From Henckelia pumila (Eukaryota; Streptophyta; Magnoliopsida; Lamiales; Gesneriaceae), in contig NC_133121.1 in NCBI RefSeq assembly GCF_033568475.1, positions 6,076,001 through 6,140,000 of the forward strand: a stretch of DNA of 64,000 bases, read 5' to 3'. Position 1 is the stretch's first letter; each line of letters starts with the position of its first letter. The position numbers were made by a program, and so were the translations under genes. Under the pieces are notes generated by a model. It searched no databases. It had not been told where the DNA came from and saw only the letters and a program-made list of their open reading frames with translations. Shown in pieces: positions 34,502 through 45,825 of the stretch.

Positions 34502-36436
34502 ATTATATAAAATATAATAAATTTATCGAAAGTTCGCGAGCTGGCTCATTATTTTCGAATCGAACTCGAACTCTCTATCGAATCAAACTCGAGCCGAAAA
34601 TTAAAAAAAATTCGAGCTTCGAACCGAACTTCGAATATCTCAATTCGAACTCGAGGTCGAACTCGAATACTGAAATTTTGTTATAGTTCGGCTCGGTTCG
34701 GCTCGTTTACAGCCCCAGGGCCAATATCAAACTCGAGAAAAATAAAATATTTATTATATATAACAATAAAATTTTAAATATATTATATTAATATCAAATA
34801 TTACATCAACATTCATCATAAAAAAATATAAATATATCATTATTTCTCGAATCTATTAGAATTTAAATATTCTCTTTGCAAATCACGAATATCGTCTACA
34901 ACTACAAGTGAACTATATTAACTTTTCGAAAATTTGATTCTCAATATACACCAGCAAACAATCATTAATAATTTCACCTTTCATTATATTATGAAGCATA
35001 ATTATGACTATATTTATAATATAATTACACATTTAAAAAATAAAAAAATCAATATATTTCAAAATACTAAGAATCGTCTCGAGTACATGTTAGAAATAAA
35101 TGAAACAAAGAAAGTTATTTTAAAAAACTCGTAATAAAACATTAATGACAATGGATTTTTTTTAAAAAAATGTCTCACAAAAATTTAATATCTTTCAAGA
35201 GAGTAAAAAAAATAAAATAAAAGAACACCTTTTATTTTGTAGCCTTTAAACAAGATGAAAAGAAGAGAAGAAAAAATTAAATATCAAATATTGCACGAAA
35301 AAATTGAGATCGACATTACATATATTATGTTTCTCAGTTTTATAAAATTAATCCAAATAAATAAAAAATATATTGTTTTAGTAGTTCTAGATTTTTTTTT
35401 AAAAAAAAATTCAGCCCCATTTAAAAAAATTAAAAATAGAATAATCAATTATATTTTTGTGGTTGATTTATTGTAGTAGTTTTTAAAATTATGTGATTTG
35501 AGATAAATTCGAAAATTCTAAAATTTTGTCGAATATTTAGTTGCGATAATATTGATTTATGATACATATAAATTTTCAAGTTTGAATTTTTACCCTAAAA
35601 ACTATTGTTTCTAAATTTAGAAAAAATAATCAATTGATTGAAAATTGAAATATTTGAGCTCTTATTGAGTTTGCAATTATTATTGAGCTTGCATTACGAT
35701 TTTTTTAATTAGAAAAACTGAAAATTCAATAATTATGAGATTTGAAAAAGACTGTTTGTTGTAAATTTTTGTTATGATTGAAATTTTCTAGCTAGATATT
35801 TCAAAAAATAAAAAAATAAAATTTTAAAAGTTATTTTTAAATCGAAAGAGCATATATCGACATATCTGGGGCAGACATCAATTACAGTCTAGATGAACAG
35901 AAAATATTAATTTCAATCAAAATAACCTACCGAGTTAAATTCATATGAAAAATCAGTTCAGTTCAGTTTATTCCGAATTTCGGTTTTAGATTTTAAAAAT
36001 ATTGGTTAGGTCGCTTTGGTTTCGGCTTTTAACGTAATAGTTTTGTTTACTGAACAAACCTAATATTTATAAAAAATATTATTGTTAAATTTTCTAATAA
36101 AATTTTATTGGACAATAGAACTAGATTTGAAAATATATTTTTTAATAAATAATTTAAATTTATATAATTCAATTTTTAACCATAATTTTAGAAGTAGAAC
36201 TTGATTTTTTTTAAAAAAATTCTAAAAAATTGAGATCGTTGAATTTTATTACTGATCGAAATAATATTTTTTTTTTGTGTTCATAGTAAAGTTCAATTGA
36301 TTCGTTTTATTGAAAGAAAATTAATTCAATTTTAAAAAGTGCGGTTCGATTTTAACTTACTTTTCATACATATAAATATTGTATAACACGGGGCGGAGCC
36401 AGCCCCAGGTATTTTTCAATCCTGGCTCCGCCCTTG
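34258..36436. mobile_element. Possible hAT-like element with GGGCGGAGCCAG ends
   Basis: CAGGGGCGGAGCCAG at 34258 and its inverse CTGGCTCCGCCCTTG ending at 36436 look like terminal inverted repeats. The interior is AT-rich with no readable transposase, and a MITE is nested at 34297-34717. The 8-bp flanks do not match, and a second GGGGCGGAGCCAG copy at 36390 makes a 47-bp inverted repeat on its own, so the outer limits are uncertain. Confidence 0.4.
34297..34717. mobile_element. hAT-type MITE, copy 2 (nested)
   Basis: The ends are TAGGGCTGTAAACGA and TCGTTTACAGCCCCA. A perfect 8-bp duplication GGGCCAAT flanks it (34289-34296, 34718-34725). It sits 40 bp inside the GGGCGGAGCCAG-ended element, so it arrived later. 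Confidence 0.9.
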
Positions 36437-37300
36437 TATTGGGCTATATGTTTATTGGGTTTCATCCTATACAAAAATTAATTGTGGACTTGTTTTACAT
36501 AATTATGTATTGTTGAAATGATTGAATAATAGAATCACGAAATTAATTTTATTTTTTCATATATATATATTTTTTTAAAATTATTAATAATTTGATTAAT
36601 TTATATTTATAATTCTTTTATTATAAAAATATGCAAAATAACATATGCAATTTGTCCTTCATCTATGTTTAACCAAAATTATATGTTAACCCGTAATTTG
36701 AATGTATTTAGTATCCAAAACAGTTTATCAATAATAGTTATCTAGTGCACAGTTGATATTCTTTTTCGAAAATGAAGTGAAAATAAATGATTTTCATATG
36801 TTAATTACAAATTTTGATGTGAAATTGGATTGTGCATGAACACATTCTGTGAAAAAAATTCCTAATTTTAGTTATTACGTACAGCACTTTTATTTTAATT
36901 TATAATCATCAGACATATCCAATGATCATGCACTTATATGTTTCTAGTTGAAATTATTTTTCTTATAAAAATAAAGTTTCTAAATAGTTTTTTTTTTAAA
37001 TAGCAACAATTTTTTTTTGATTTTTGAAAAAATCATGAACTGTTATTTTTAATATTTTAATAGTATATGTTTATAATTGAATATTTATTTTTTCTTCACG
37101 CAAATAAAATTCTAAATAGTATTTAAAAAACAATAAAAAAAATTTTGGACAAAATTTTGAACATGAAAAAAATTATCGGGATATTCCTCCCTACTCGAAT
37201 TGGATCGCGAACATTCTAGATCTCGAATAATCGAGTCTCGAAAAATTTCGGGTACGAGATCGGGAGAAAAATAGCTTCCTAATTCTTACCGGAGCGAGAA
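36437..37300. other. Gene-free AT-rich stretch
   Basis: No gene or clear repeat is seen. 37195-37300 is more GC-rich, with GGGTACGAGATCGGGAG phrases that also occur near 34140-34215, suggesting one more degenerate repeat. Confidence 0.45.
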
Positions 37301-38034
37301 TAGTGACCCTGCATTAAATCACTTAACAGAGTAAAACGTGCGAAAATATAACCCATAATTTACATAACAACTTAGTACAACTATTCAAAGCTTTAACTTA
37401 GTAGTGATACAACCATATCGAAATAACTGAATTAAACTGTCATATAAAATTATACAGCTATATCGAATCCTGTTGTATCAAAATTCCACCGCTAACTCCT
37501 GCTCCCTAGTCCTGTCTCGAACTCCATGCTCCGTTCATCCTGCGACCTGCCCCATGGAATGAGGCATCCAAGATAATAACTAGGTGTTACATAAACATGA
37601 GTAGAAATATAAATATGATGCATGCAATTGTGATGACTGGTAACGGGTCATCTGATAATTCATGCTCAGTACTGGCACCAATGAGTATTGTAACCGCTCG
37701 GGTCAAACCTCTGGGTACAACCACACTCATCTAAATCATCGGAGTAATCAGACATATCTGTCCCCGCCGTCGCGGTACTCCCAATGCTAGACTATATACA
37801 AGTATAGAGCTGAGCGGCTCTATAATCAGGGTATAACAAGATATAGACTCAACGTGTATGTGTATGGAAAGCAATAAAACATACATCATGACACATAATA
37901 ATGTCAAATAAATGCAGCATATAATCATGTATACTCGTCGACAATCTCATTTAATATTTACGCACCTCTAAGCTAGTTCGAGTCTAGTAGGACTTAGGTT
38001 CCAAGCCTGTAATCAAAAGTTCATTGTATCACAA
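37301..38034 (-). repeat. Truncated LTR of the chromovirus family
   Basis: From TAGTGACCCTGCA onward this follows 3279-4070, including CCCCGCCGTCGCGGTACTC and AGCTGAGCGGCTCTATA. The match stops near 38034, so the U3 part with TATA box and palindromes is absent. It is more diverged than the pair at 3276/9451 and has small deletions near its start. Confidence 0.85.
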
Positions 38035-40303
38035 CACGAGTATCTATTTAGATAGGAGAGTTATGGGACGGGTCCCTACCCGATCCGACCCTAAAAATCA
38101 TATATGTGTTCGTAGGGGAGATAAAACGTTTTTTTATAAAAGTATACTTATAAAACGTTTTTTTAAAAAAATTTAATTTTTTTTTATAAATGTTATAAAA
38201 GGTTTTTTAAGAATAAGTATATGTTTGGACAACTATTTTATAAAAAATATTTTAATATTTGAAAAGTAATGTTGTTCATCTTTGTCTACCATAGTTCAAT
38301 TCTCAAAAACATCTAAAAACACCTCTTAGGTATTTTTTTTTAGAAACTATACTTGGAGAACACTTTTTAAAAAATATTTTGCAAAAATTTTAACACATAC
38401 TTTAAGTTTTTTTTTTCACTTATAGCGCCTCAGGGCAAAACTTCACTAGAAAATAATTCAAAAAGTTTTGCAAACCCTAAAACTAGTGATCATTGTAAAA
38501 ATCAATTTCTCAAACCATATGAGAAAATAAAGAGTAAAAGTTCTCCTAAAAATTTTATATGAAATAGAATAAAGAAAACGAAGTAAGGAGAAAAATCTTG
38601 ATGTCAAAACTTGTAGAGACGAAATACTCTTTGATCTTTGATCTCCAAGAGTTCTTCAAAGCATCAAGCTATGATGACCGATACAAGCTTCAGAAAGATC
38701 TTCAGAATTCTCTCAAGTACGTACGTGAAGCTCTTAGAATAAACTCACACGGTCTCTTTCTCTGTTCTCGGTCTCTTCCTTTGTTGCACATCCATCTCCT
38801 TAAGTAGCACAAGATCCTTCTTCAAATTGTTTCCTTGTAGGTGTAGGATTCTTTTGATTTGATCATATCAAATCTATACAATTAAAAAAATATATATATT
38901 AGTCATGATATGATATATATTCTATTAAGTTTATCAATATCTCAAATCAACTTATTTAAGAAAATAAATAACTTATTATTTCATATCCAAGAAAGACGAA
39001 AGATATTAAATAAAATCTTTTCAAAAACTTGAGAATTTTAAGGAATAAAATATTCCTTTCAAATTTAATCCTCAATAATATGATAAATAGCCATTCAACG
39101 TGTTCAAACAGTTTGAAAATTATTTATCGTGAAAAACTTCAATATCTTGAACGAATTTTGAGTGTGCAAAAGATCAAGATCGAGAAAGAGAGGGATATAT
39201 TTGGTGCAATTAAGCTTTGATTGTTTTATAGATGTTCGTTTCAATGCTAACATTTTCTTCAACGACACACAACCTGTAATGGATCGGATATAACCAATAA
39301 TTTTGCAGAGAGTGTCATGTGTCTATTAATTAGTAGGAAACAAAAAATATCCGCATCTAGTTGTCTAATATGAATGTTAAAAATTGAAGATACAGAATCT
39401 GTCCAGCTGAACGTAATACATATTCGGTTGGATAATATCTCAATATATTATATCTGGGGATTTTCTTAAATAGCCTCTACCAAATTACTATATTTTAGCC
39501 TCCAATAAGTTAGTTTATCAAAACAATATTTTTATTATTTCAAGTTACAAAGATATCCTTTATACATGTTTTTTTCTCTATTCACCATCAATTTCTCCAT
39601 TTCAACATTTTCTCAATTAATTTCGTATGAAATGATTTTTGGACACGCCGATCATATTTCTTCGAATCAATATGAATTTCATTATATTTTTTCAACTTAA
39701 ATTTTTTTCACAAATAATAATTAATTTATGTTTATATTATTGTAAATACATTAATTTAATAATTTGTTCCCATGTCACATCGTTGAATGCATTGTCTCCG
39801 ACTCCGAAATAATTGCTTTGATTTAGATTTTTTTTAATATTTTATATTTGACTTAATTATTTTTATGATTCCTCCCATTATTTATAATATTTTTTAATTA
39901 TGAATTTTTTTAATGTGGAAATAGGTGGACTTTTGTGCGACTTATTGGATGTGTAAGACTATATATGAGTGATTTTTTTTTTATTTTTATGTTATCAAGA
40001 TTATAGCATTTATGTGTTTTGGAATAAAATAATTCATACAGATAAAGATTCGATTTATGAATTAGAGTATAATATTTTCACAAAATTTTATTAAATATGT
40101 TTACTGATATAAACAAGTATTATTTAAAAAATTGACGTAATATAAATTAAATAAAATCAAACCAAGGTTAAATGGGTTTGTGAAACACATAGAAAAAGGT
40201 ACTATATAATTTTTAAATTATATAAAACATAATACAAAATATTTAGTAAAGAAGTCCATTTTTAAAAATATTACTTTGAAATAGGTTAGAATAATTAATT
40301 TTC
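38035..40303. other. Gene-free stretch with a possible LTR remnant
   Basis: 38410-38830 shows loose similarity in layout to the SIRE-like LTRs (a 'cactagaaaa ... actagtgat' phrase, then AGATCTTCAG-rich text). The 69-codon frame at 38598-38807 lies in it and is not protein-like. The rest, to 40303, is AT-rich with nothing recognised. Confidence 0.4.
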
Positions 40304-40617
40304 GGGAAAACTGCAAATTTGGTCATGTATGTTTGTCACTTTGCGATTTTGGTCATCTATGTTTTTATATTTCAGTTTTAGTCCTGCATGTTCTGATTTT
40401 TGGCAATTTTGGTCCTTTTTATTCGAAAATGCTTACGTGGCACTGCACACGTCAGTTCTACATCAGCACTGAATTGATGTCACGTCAGCGCCACGTCGAA
40501 AAAAAGGACTAAAATTGTCAAAAAATTAAAGATAGCGGACTAAAACTGAAATCTGAAATTATAAATGACTGAAATTGCAATGTGGCAAACATACAAGACC
40601 AAAAAAATAATTTTCCC
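40304..40617. mobile_element. Mutator-type MITE, copy 2
   Basis: GGGAAAACTGCAAATTTGG at the left and AATAATTTTCCC at the right match the family at 11671 and 55849. The flanks TTAATTTTC and TTAATTTCC are a 9-bp duplication with one change. It lies just 18 bp from the Athila-type element. Confidence 0.82.
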
Positions 40618-40635
40618 TTAATTTCCCTATATCAT

Positions 40636-41993
40636 TGGTAGCGCTTAATCGTGTCACGCCCAAATTACCCGACTCACTCAGATAAACAAATAATGCAGTA
40701 GTGTGAGTAGGGATCGTTCCCACGAGGAAAGGTAAATTTAATGCGTTCTAAATAAATAAAATGGGGGTTTTGAGGTTGAGATTAACTACTGAAAATTTTA
40801 AACAATTAAAATTCACTAACATGCAAGATTGAATAATAAACTTGGAGAAATCAATAAGAGACAAGACTTGGTATCGGTCGACTACACCCTTGATATTCAT
40901 TCATTCAATCATCGACTCTCTAAAAATAATTGATCTTATTAAATATTCGTCATTGAAAATTCAATTCCTGTTTCACCGTAATTTTAGTTAATTAAAAAAC
41001 AGCATTCTAAATTAACTCTTACCAATGAATTAACCCGATAACAGCAATCTAGATTTAAATCCACGGTAGCATTTAAACTAGTAAAACTGACGAACCTAGA
41101 CAACACAAACACCAGCGGTTGTATTTAGTCTAGTCAATAATTGATCCTACAATTTAATAAATTCAACAGCAGAAAATATCAAGCATAGTTGCTTCGCAAA
41201 TTAGATTGTTCAAACAATTACGGATTTGAATTCTAATTTAGCTATCGCTTGCAAAACAAAATCCTAAGATGGCCAATCCTAAAATCTCGCATACAAACAT
41301 GAAATAATATAGATAAAAAATTGATACTTAATAAAGATTAAACACTACGAGTCAAATCCCATGAATAAAATATATCAAGGTTTCGTCTTCCTCAACCAAG
41401 TATTAAAAGGTTTAGCTACAATGATTCATCACCAAATTCATAAAAATTCAAAGAAAAGAAAAAAACTAGAGATAGAAATTCAAGAATAAAAACTAGCCTC
41501 CAAAGAAATCTCCCAAAAGTCTGATAATAATCCTCCAAAATCGGAATTAAGAGTCTAATAAAGGCTAGAGAATAAAATAAAAAAGTTTTCAAAATTACTA
41601 TTTTTTTCCCGACAGACGAGCGCGCTCGATCGCATAAGTACGCACGATCGAGCGCACTATTTTACACGATTCACTGCCCAAAATTTCTTGCGCGCGCTCG
41701 ATCGCGTGAGTTCGTCCGATGAGCGCGCTATGTTACGCCAACTCTCTGCCTTCATAATTCAACTTCGGCGCTCGATCTCACCAACTCCTCCGCTCGAGCG
41801 CATGGAAAACATGGCCAAAACTGTCCTCTTGCTTTTCAACTTAAAATCTCCTACACATTAAATTCGGAAGTATGTTATGAAAATAAATGCATGCAAAAGA
41901 CAAAACTAAGATAAAACATGAACAAACAGAAATAAATGCATGCAAACTACTAACAAAATAACATCAAAATATGCAAACAAAACACGACTATCA
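40636..41993 (-). repeat. 3' LTR of the Athila-type element
   Basis: It starts TGGTAGCGCTTAATCG and ends CACGACTATCA. Three CG-rich hairpins start at 41622, 41694 and 41768, and the second has lost one base. The purine-rich minus-strand tract AGTGTGGGGGTATT follows at 41994-42007. Confidence 0.92.
41622..41801. repeat. CG-rich hairpin modules in the Athila-type 3' LTR
   Basis: Three GCGCTCGAT ... ATCGAGCGC inverted repeats are spaced 72 and 74 nt. The copies in the other LTR (starts 46813, 46885, 46960) are 72 and 75 nt apart. On the element's strand they lie about 190-370 nt into the LTR. Confidence 0.8.
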
Positions 41994-42012
41994 AATACCC
42001 CCACACTAAACC

Positions 42013-42032
42013 TTTGCTCGCCCTCGAGCAAG
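42013..42032 (-). other. Hairpin beside the polypurine tract
   Basis: The minus strand reads CTTGCTCGAGGGCGAGCAAA, an 8-bp stem with a four-base loop (one G-U pair at the base), about 20 nt upstream of the polypurine tract. The same hairpin lies at 10962-10981 at the equivalent spot in the other Athila/Tat-like element. Confidence 0.7.
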
Positions 42033-43350
42033 TTATGCAAAAAAAAATATGCAAACAACAACAAACACATAAGCAAGGACGATCATGCTTAAACTAGCCT
42101 CAGAGAAAACCACTTCACTAAAAACAAGTTCAAAGTAACTCTCAATCATCAATGATACACCTTCAGTCGAATGCGAACGTGTGTGTGTGTCATGTTTCCG
42201 CAGTTACATGCAACTTCAAAAGACAAAGCTTCAAGACTGTTCGCCGACCTATAACAATTCAGTGTAAGCCTCACAATCCAGAACTCTCCTCTCAACAATC
42301 CTCCAACACAACACAACTTCCTTAAGAATAATTACGCACCGTTGGATTTTGCACCCAACATTTTAAAATTCCCAATAATTACCCGCATACTTAGCTATAA
42401 CTAGATAGGATTCGTATTTCAATCCCCTCGTCTATAGCCCGGATGGAACTACAATCCCATTAGGTCCGAAAACTTAGCTATGAAATAATTAATAGAATTT
42501 CATTCACATTCCAAGCCCGGATGGAATCAAAATATTATATATTTTTTTCTCAAAAGATTAACCCCATGTAATCCGCATACTTAGCCACAAACAAGATGAA
42601 TAGAATTTCAAACATCTCGCTCGCAACCCGGATGGAATTAATTGGTTTCCAAAAATTAATTTTCTTCTTAAAAACCAAAAATTTTAGGTGCGCCCAAGAA
42701 AGTATATTCCACATCAAAGAAATCGTCAAAATTCAAGAACTATCATGTTCCACAAACACTTATTGTCGTGCAATGGTCCAACAGACCTCCACAATATCTA
42801 ATACATCGCTACACTTTACTGGTTCAACATGCGTGTTTGGAATATTCAACAAACAACCTACGGTTTCTCAAATCCAATCAAGAGTTAAAAATTTTCAAAA
42901 ATTTCATTTTTTTTTTCAACTATCTCATCATAGGCTAAAAATCATCATCCTACTTATGCATACGACACAAACGAATAACGACACAACAAATCGCCAAACT
43001 CAATACAATAACAAAACAAAACAAATGCAACAATATGAATACATCCTCCCACACTTAAATGAAGCATTGCCCTCAATGCGTCAAAACACAAAACACAAAC
43101 AAACAACTCAACACAATGCAATGCAAAAAATGTAAAACGAAACTCCCCTGGTTTAAGTGTTGGCACTGTCCTCTTCAACGTCTGACAGCATCACGGAAGA
43201 ATCATATTGGAACTTTGTCTGCGGAGGTGGGGCATTCGGGAAACTAAAAACAACAAAAATAAAAAGCCAAAAACAAAATGAAAGAGAAAAACTAACGAAA
43301 AGAAAAGAACACTGGGTTGCCTCCCAGTCAGCGCTAAATTTACAGTCAGT
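42033..43350 (-). other. Non-coding 3' part of the Athila-type element
   Basis: This 1.3-kb stretch lies between protease and the 3' LTR, where a complete element would have RT and integrase. The 179-codon plus-strand frame at 42596-43135 has no protein features. A short stem-loop, CTGGGAGGCAACCCAG on the minus strand, lies at 43312-43327 just after the protease frame. I know this phrase from other plant Athila/Tat-type elements. Confidence 0.65.
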
Positions 43351-44031
43351 CTATAGCTCGACTGCATACTTCTTTTCTTCATGGTGGTTCAAATCTAGTT
43401 TTCTTAACCACTTCACCCACTTGCGCAGTTTTTCAGTAATGTCTGTTCTTTGCTTCCTCTGCTTTGATTTCTGGGAGATTACTTTTGATCGATCCGGAGG
43501 CAGTTTCGGTTCAACTTTAGATGCCTGCAAATCAGAAGGAAAATTTTTAGCATTAGAATTCTCAGCAGGTCGTACAAAAATCTCCTTAACTTTATCCTCA
43601 ATGACAAACTTCTTGTGTTCTTGCAACAAGTGATTCATGACATCAAGATTATTAACAACACTTTCACAATCAGAAATTTGCAGGGTATCAAAAATATGAA
43701 ACTTAACAATCTCCCTATCAAACTCCATAATGAAAGTACCATTATTCACATCTATAACAGACTTTGACGTTTTCAAAAATGGTCTTCCTAGCAAAATTGG
43801 ACTATTCAAATCATTATTTTTCATATCAAGCACATAGAAATCAGCAGGAAAAACCAAATTACCAACTTGCACAAGAACATCTTCTAACAAACCCCTAGGA
43901 TAAATAGTAGATTTATCAGCCATTTGAACAACAATTGCAGTTTCAGTCAAAGGCCCAAGATTTAAGGAAGCATAAACAGAGTATGACATGACATTAATAG
44001 ATGCTCCTAAATCTAGCATGGCCGTATCAAG
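43351..44031 (-). pseudogene. Athila-type aspartic protease
   Basis: The retropepsin active site appears as MLDLGASINVMS, with Asp three residues after the Met at 44019. ILLGRPFLKTSKSVIDV follows, the usual second half of the domain in this lineage. An in-frame TAG at 44032-44034 separates it from the upstream gag-protease linker, with which it shares frame. Its C-terminus runs into about 90 residues rich in Lys before the stop at 43351. It would process gag, if expressed. Confidence 0.85.
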
Positions 44032-44568
44032 CTAACTATCTCCTATTTTACATGGAATCGAGAACATACCTGGGTCCTTGCATTTTGTAGGTACCTTTCT
44101 TTGAATGACGGCAGAGACCTGTTCTCCCAATTCAACTCTCTTACAACCCTTCAACTTTTGTTTTCTCTTCACAGTACACAACTCTTTTAAAAATTTAGCA
44201 TAGTGAGGTACTTGTTTGATAGCATCTAACAAAGGAATATTTACCTCACATATACGAAACACTTCATACAACCCCTTAATTCCATCATCTTTTCTAAACT
44301 CTTTCAATGCTAAGGGAAAAAAGGCTACAGGTTTATACTCAGAAAAAGGAGGGAACTTACCTCTAGGTGCTTCCTGAATTGTGTCGTCCTCCTCTACCTT
44401 GGATTCCTACTCATCTTTGTTCTGTACTGGTTCTTTCACCACTTTTTCATTAACCTTCAACTCCTTTCCACCCCTCAAGGTAATCGCACTCAGTGCCTCC
44501 AACCTGTTCACTATGGTTGCCAACTACCCCATTTGAGTGTTCAACTGTTGGATACTTGCTCGAGTTTC
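44032..44568 (-). pseudogene. Gag-protease linker of the Athila-type element
   Basis: The frame continues from gag through EALSAITLRGGKEL near 44490, a phrase typical of Athila/Tat elements, and then FRICEVNIPLLDAIKQVPHY and GMFSIPCKIGDS. In-frame stops occur near 44526, near 44409 and at 44032-44034. All pieces stay in one frame, so the damage is by point changes, not indels. Confidence 0.8.
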
Positions 44569-45732
44569 CTATTGAAAAGCGGCAGTATTAGTTGGCCTAT
44601 ATGCTTGATTGTGCGGTGGTGCTTGAGTTGCTTGCGGGTTCCCATATCTCAAGTTTGGATGATCCTTCCAACCACGATTGTATGTGTTGGAGTATGGATC
44701 ATACTTCCATTGTGGCGGTCCGGTAAATCCTCCTGCTGCATTGACTTGCTCAGCCGATCCCTCTTGAAGTGTGGGACACATGTCAGTCGCATGTCCCCTT
44801 GCAGTGCAAATTCCACAAACCTTCATATTTTGTCCATTCCCTACAGCCATTTGACACACAAGAGATGTCAGATCAATCAGTTGCTGTTCAAGGGAAGAAA
44901 CATTTACCTCATTATTCTTTCTTGGCGCAGGATCACTTCTGTTGGTGCCAAATTGCTGAGAATTGGCAGACATACTCTCGATTAGATTCCTTGCTTGTAC
45001 TGGAGTTTTATCGACGAAAACTCCACCACTGGCCGCATCCACCATGCTCCTGTCATAAGACAACAACCCTTCATAGCAGTATTGAATTAATAAATGTTCA
45101 CTTATCTGGTGCTGCGGGCAGCTGGCGCATAGTTTCTTGAAACGCTCCCAATACTCATGCAGTGACTCTCCCATCTGCTGCTTGATGCCATAAATTTCCT
45201 TTCTGATGTTTGCCGCTCTTGAAGCTGGAAAATATTTCTCTAAGAAAATTCTCTTCTGTGCCGTCCAAGTGGTGATGGATCCAGAAGGTAGGTAGTATAT
45301 CCAATCCTTTGCAGCGCTCTTCAAAGAGAAAGGAAAGGCTTTGAGTTAGATATGCTCCTCTGTCACTCCATGTGGTTTCATGCTGGTGCATACGACATGG
45401 AATTCCATCAAGTGCTTGTGCGGATCCTCACCTGCAAGACCATGAAAAGCAGGAAATAGATGTATCAGTCCAGATTTTAATTCAAAATTAGCATTATTTT
45501 CTAGAGTAGGAAAAGTAATGCATAAAGGATGCTGAGTGAGATCAGGAGTGCCAAGTTGTCTCAAACTCAAGTTCGCATTCGCCGCCATATCTTCCTCAGA
45601 AATTTCAGTCTTAATTTCGTCCTCTTCTTGCCTCCTACGAGCTTCTCTCCGTCGCTTAAGCAAGGTTCTTTCTATCTCTGGGTCGTATAAAAATTCTTCT
45701 TCTTCAGAATATTCACCTGAAAGCATGAACAA
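44569..45732 (-). pseudogene. Athila-type gag
   Basis: The frame opens at the Met at 45732 (MFMLSGEYSEEEE). The Met at about 45588 (MAANANLSLRQL) is an alternative start. The retrotransposon gag domain covers about 45480-44970 (AKDWIYYLPSGSITTW, EYWERFKKLCASCP). A CCHC zinc knuckle, CGICTARGHATDMC, follows near 44815-44775. A TAA at 45346-45348 interrupts the domain and a stop at 44569 ends it. It would form the particle core, but this copy cannot make a full-length protein. Confidence 0.87.
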
Positions 45733-45798
45733 ACCAGAGTAGCATTAAGAGGAATAATAAAATAAAATAAAATAAACTAAGAACACAATAAATTAACA

Positions 45799-45820
45799 CC
45801 GATCCCCGGCAACGGCGCCA
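45799..45820 (-). other. Primer binding site (tRNA-Asp) of the Athila-type element
   Basis: The minus strand starts TGGCGCCGTTGCCGGGGATC, complementary over its length to the 3' end of plant tRNA-Asp including CCA. It begins five bases from the 5' LTR. Confidence 0.9.
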
Positions 45821-45825
45821 AAATT

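Noticed and set aside
36390..36436. Stand-alone 47-bp inverted repeat GGGGCGGAGCCAG ... CTGGCTCCGCCC as a complete mini-element or terminator
   Set aside because: Its flanks show no duplication. It is more likely the damaged end of the larger inverted-repeat element, which is itself uncertain.
42596..43135. 179-codon plus-strand frame
   Set aside because: It runs antisense in the non-coding 3' part of the Athila-type element, is low in complexity and rich in N, Q and T from AT-rich DNA.
43157..43633. 158-codon plus-strand frame
   Set aside because: It is the antisense shadow of the Athila-type protease.
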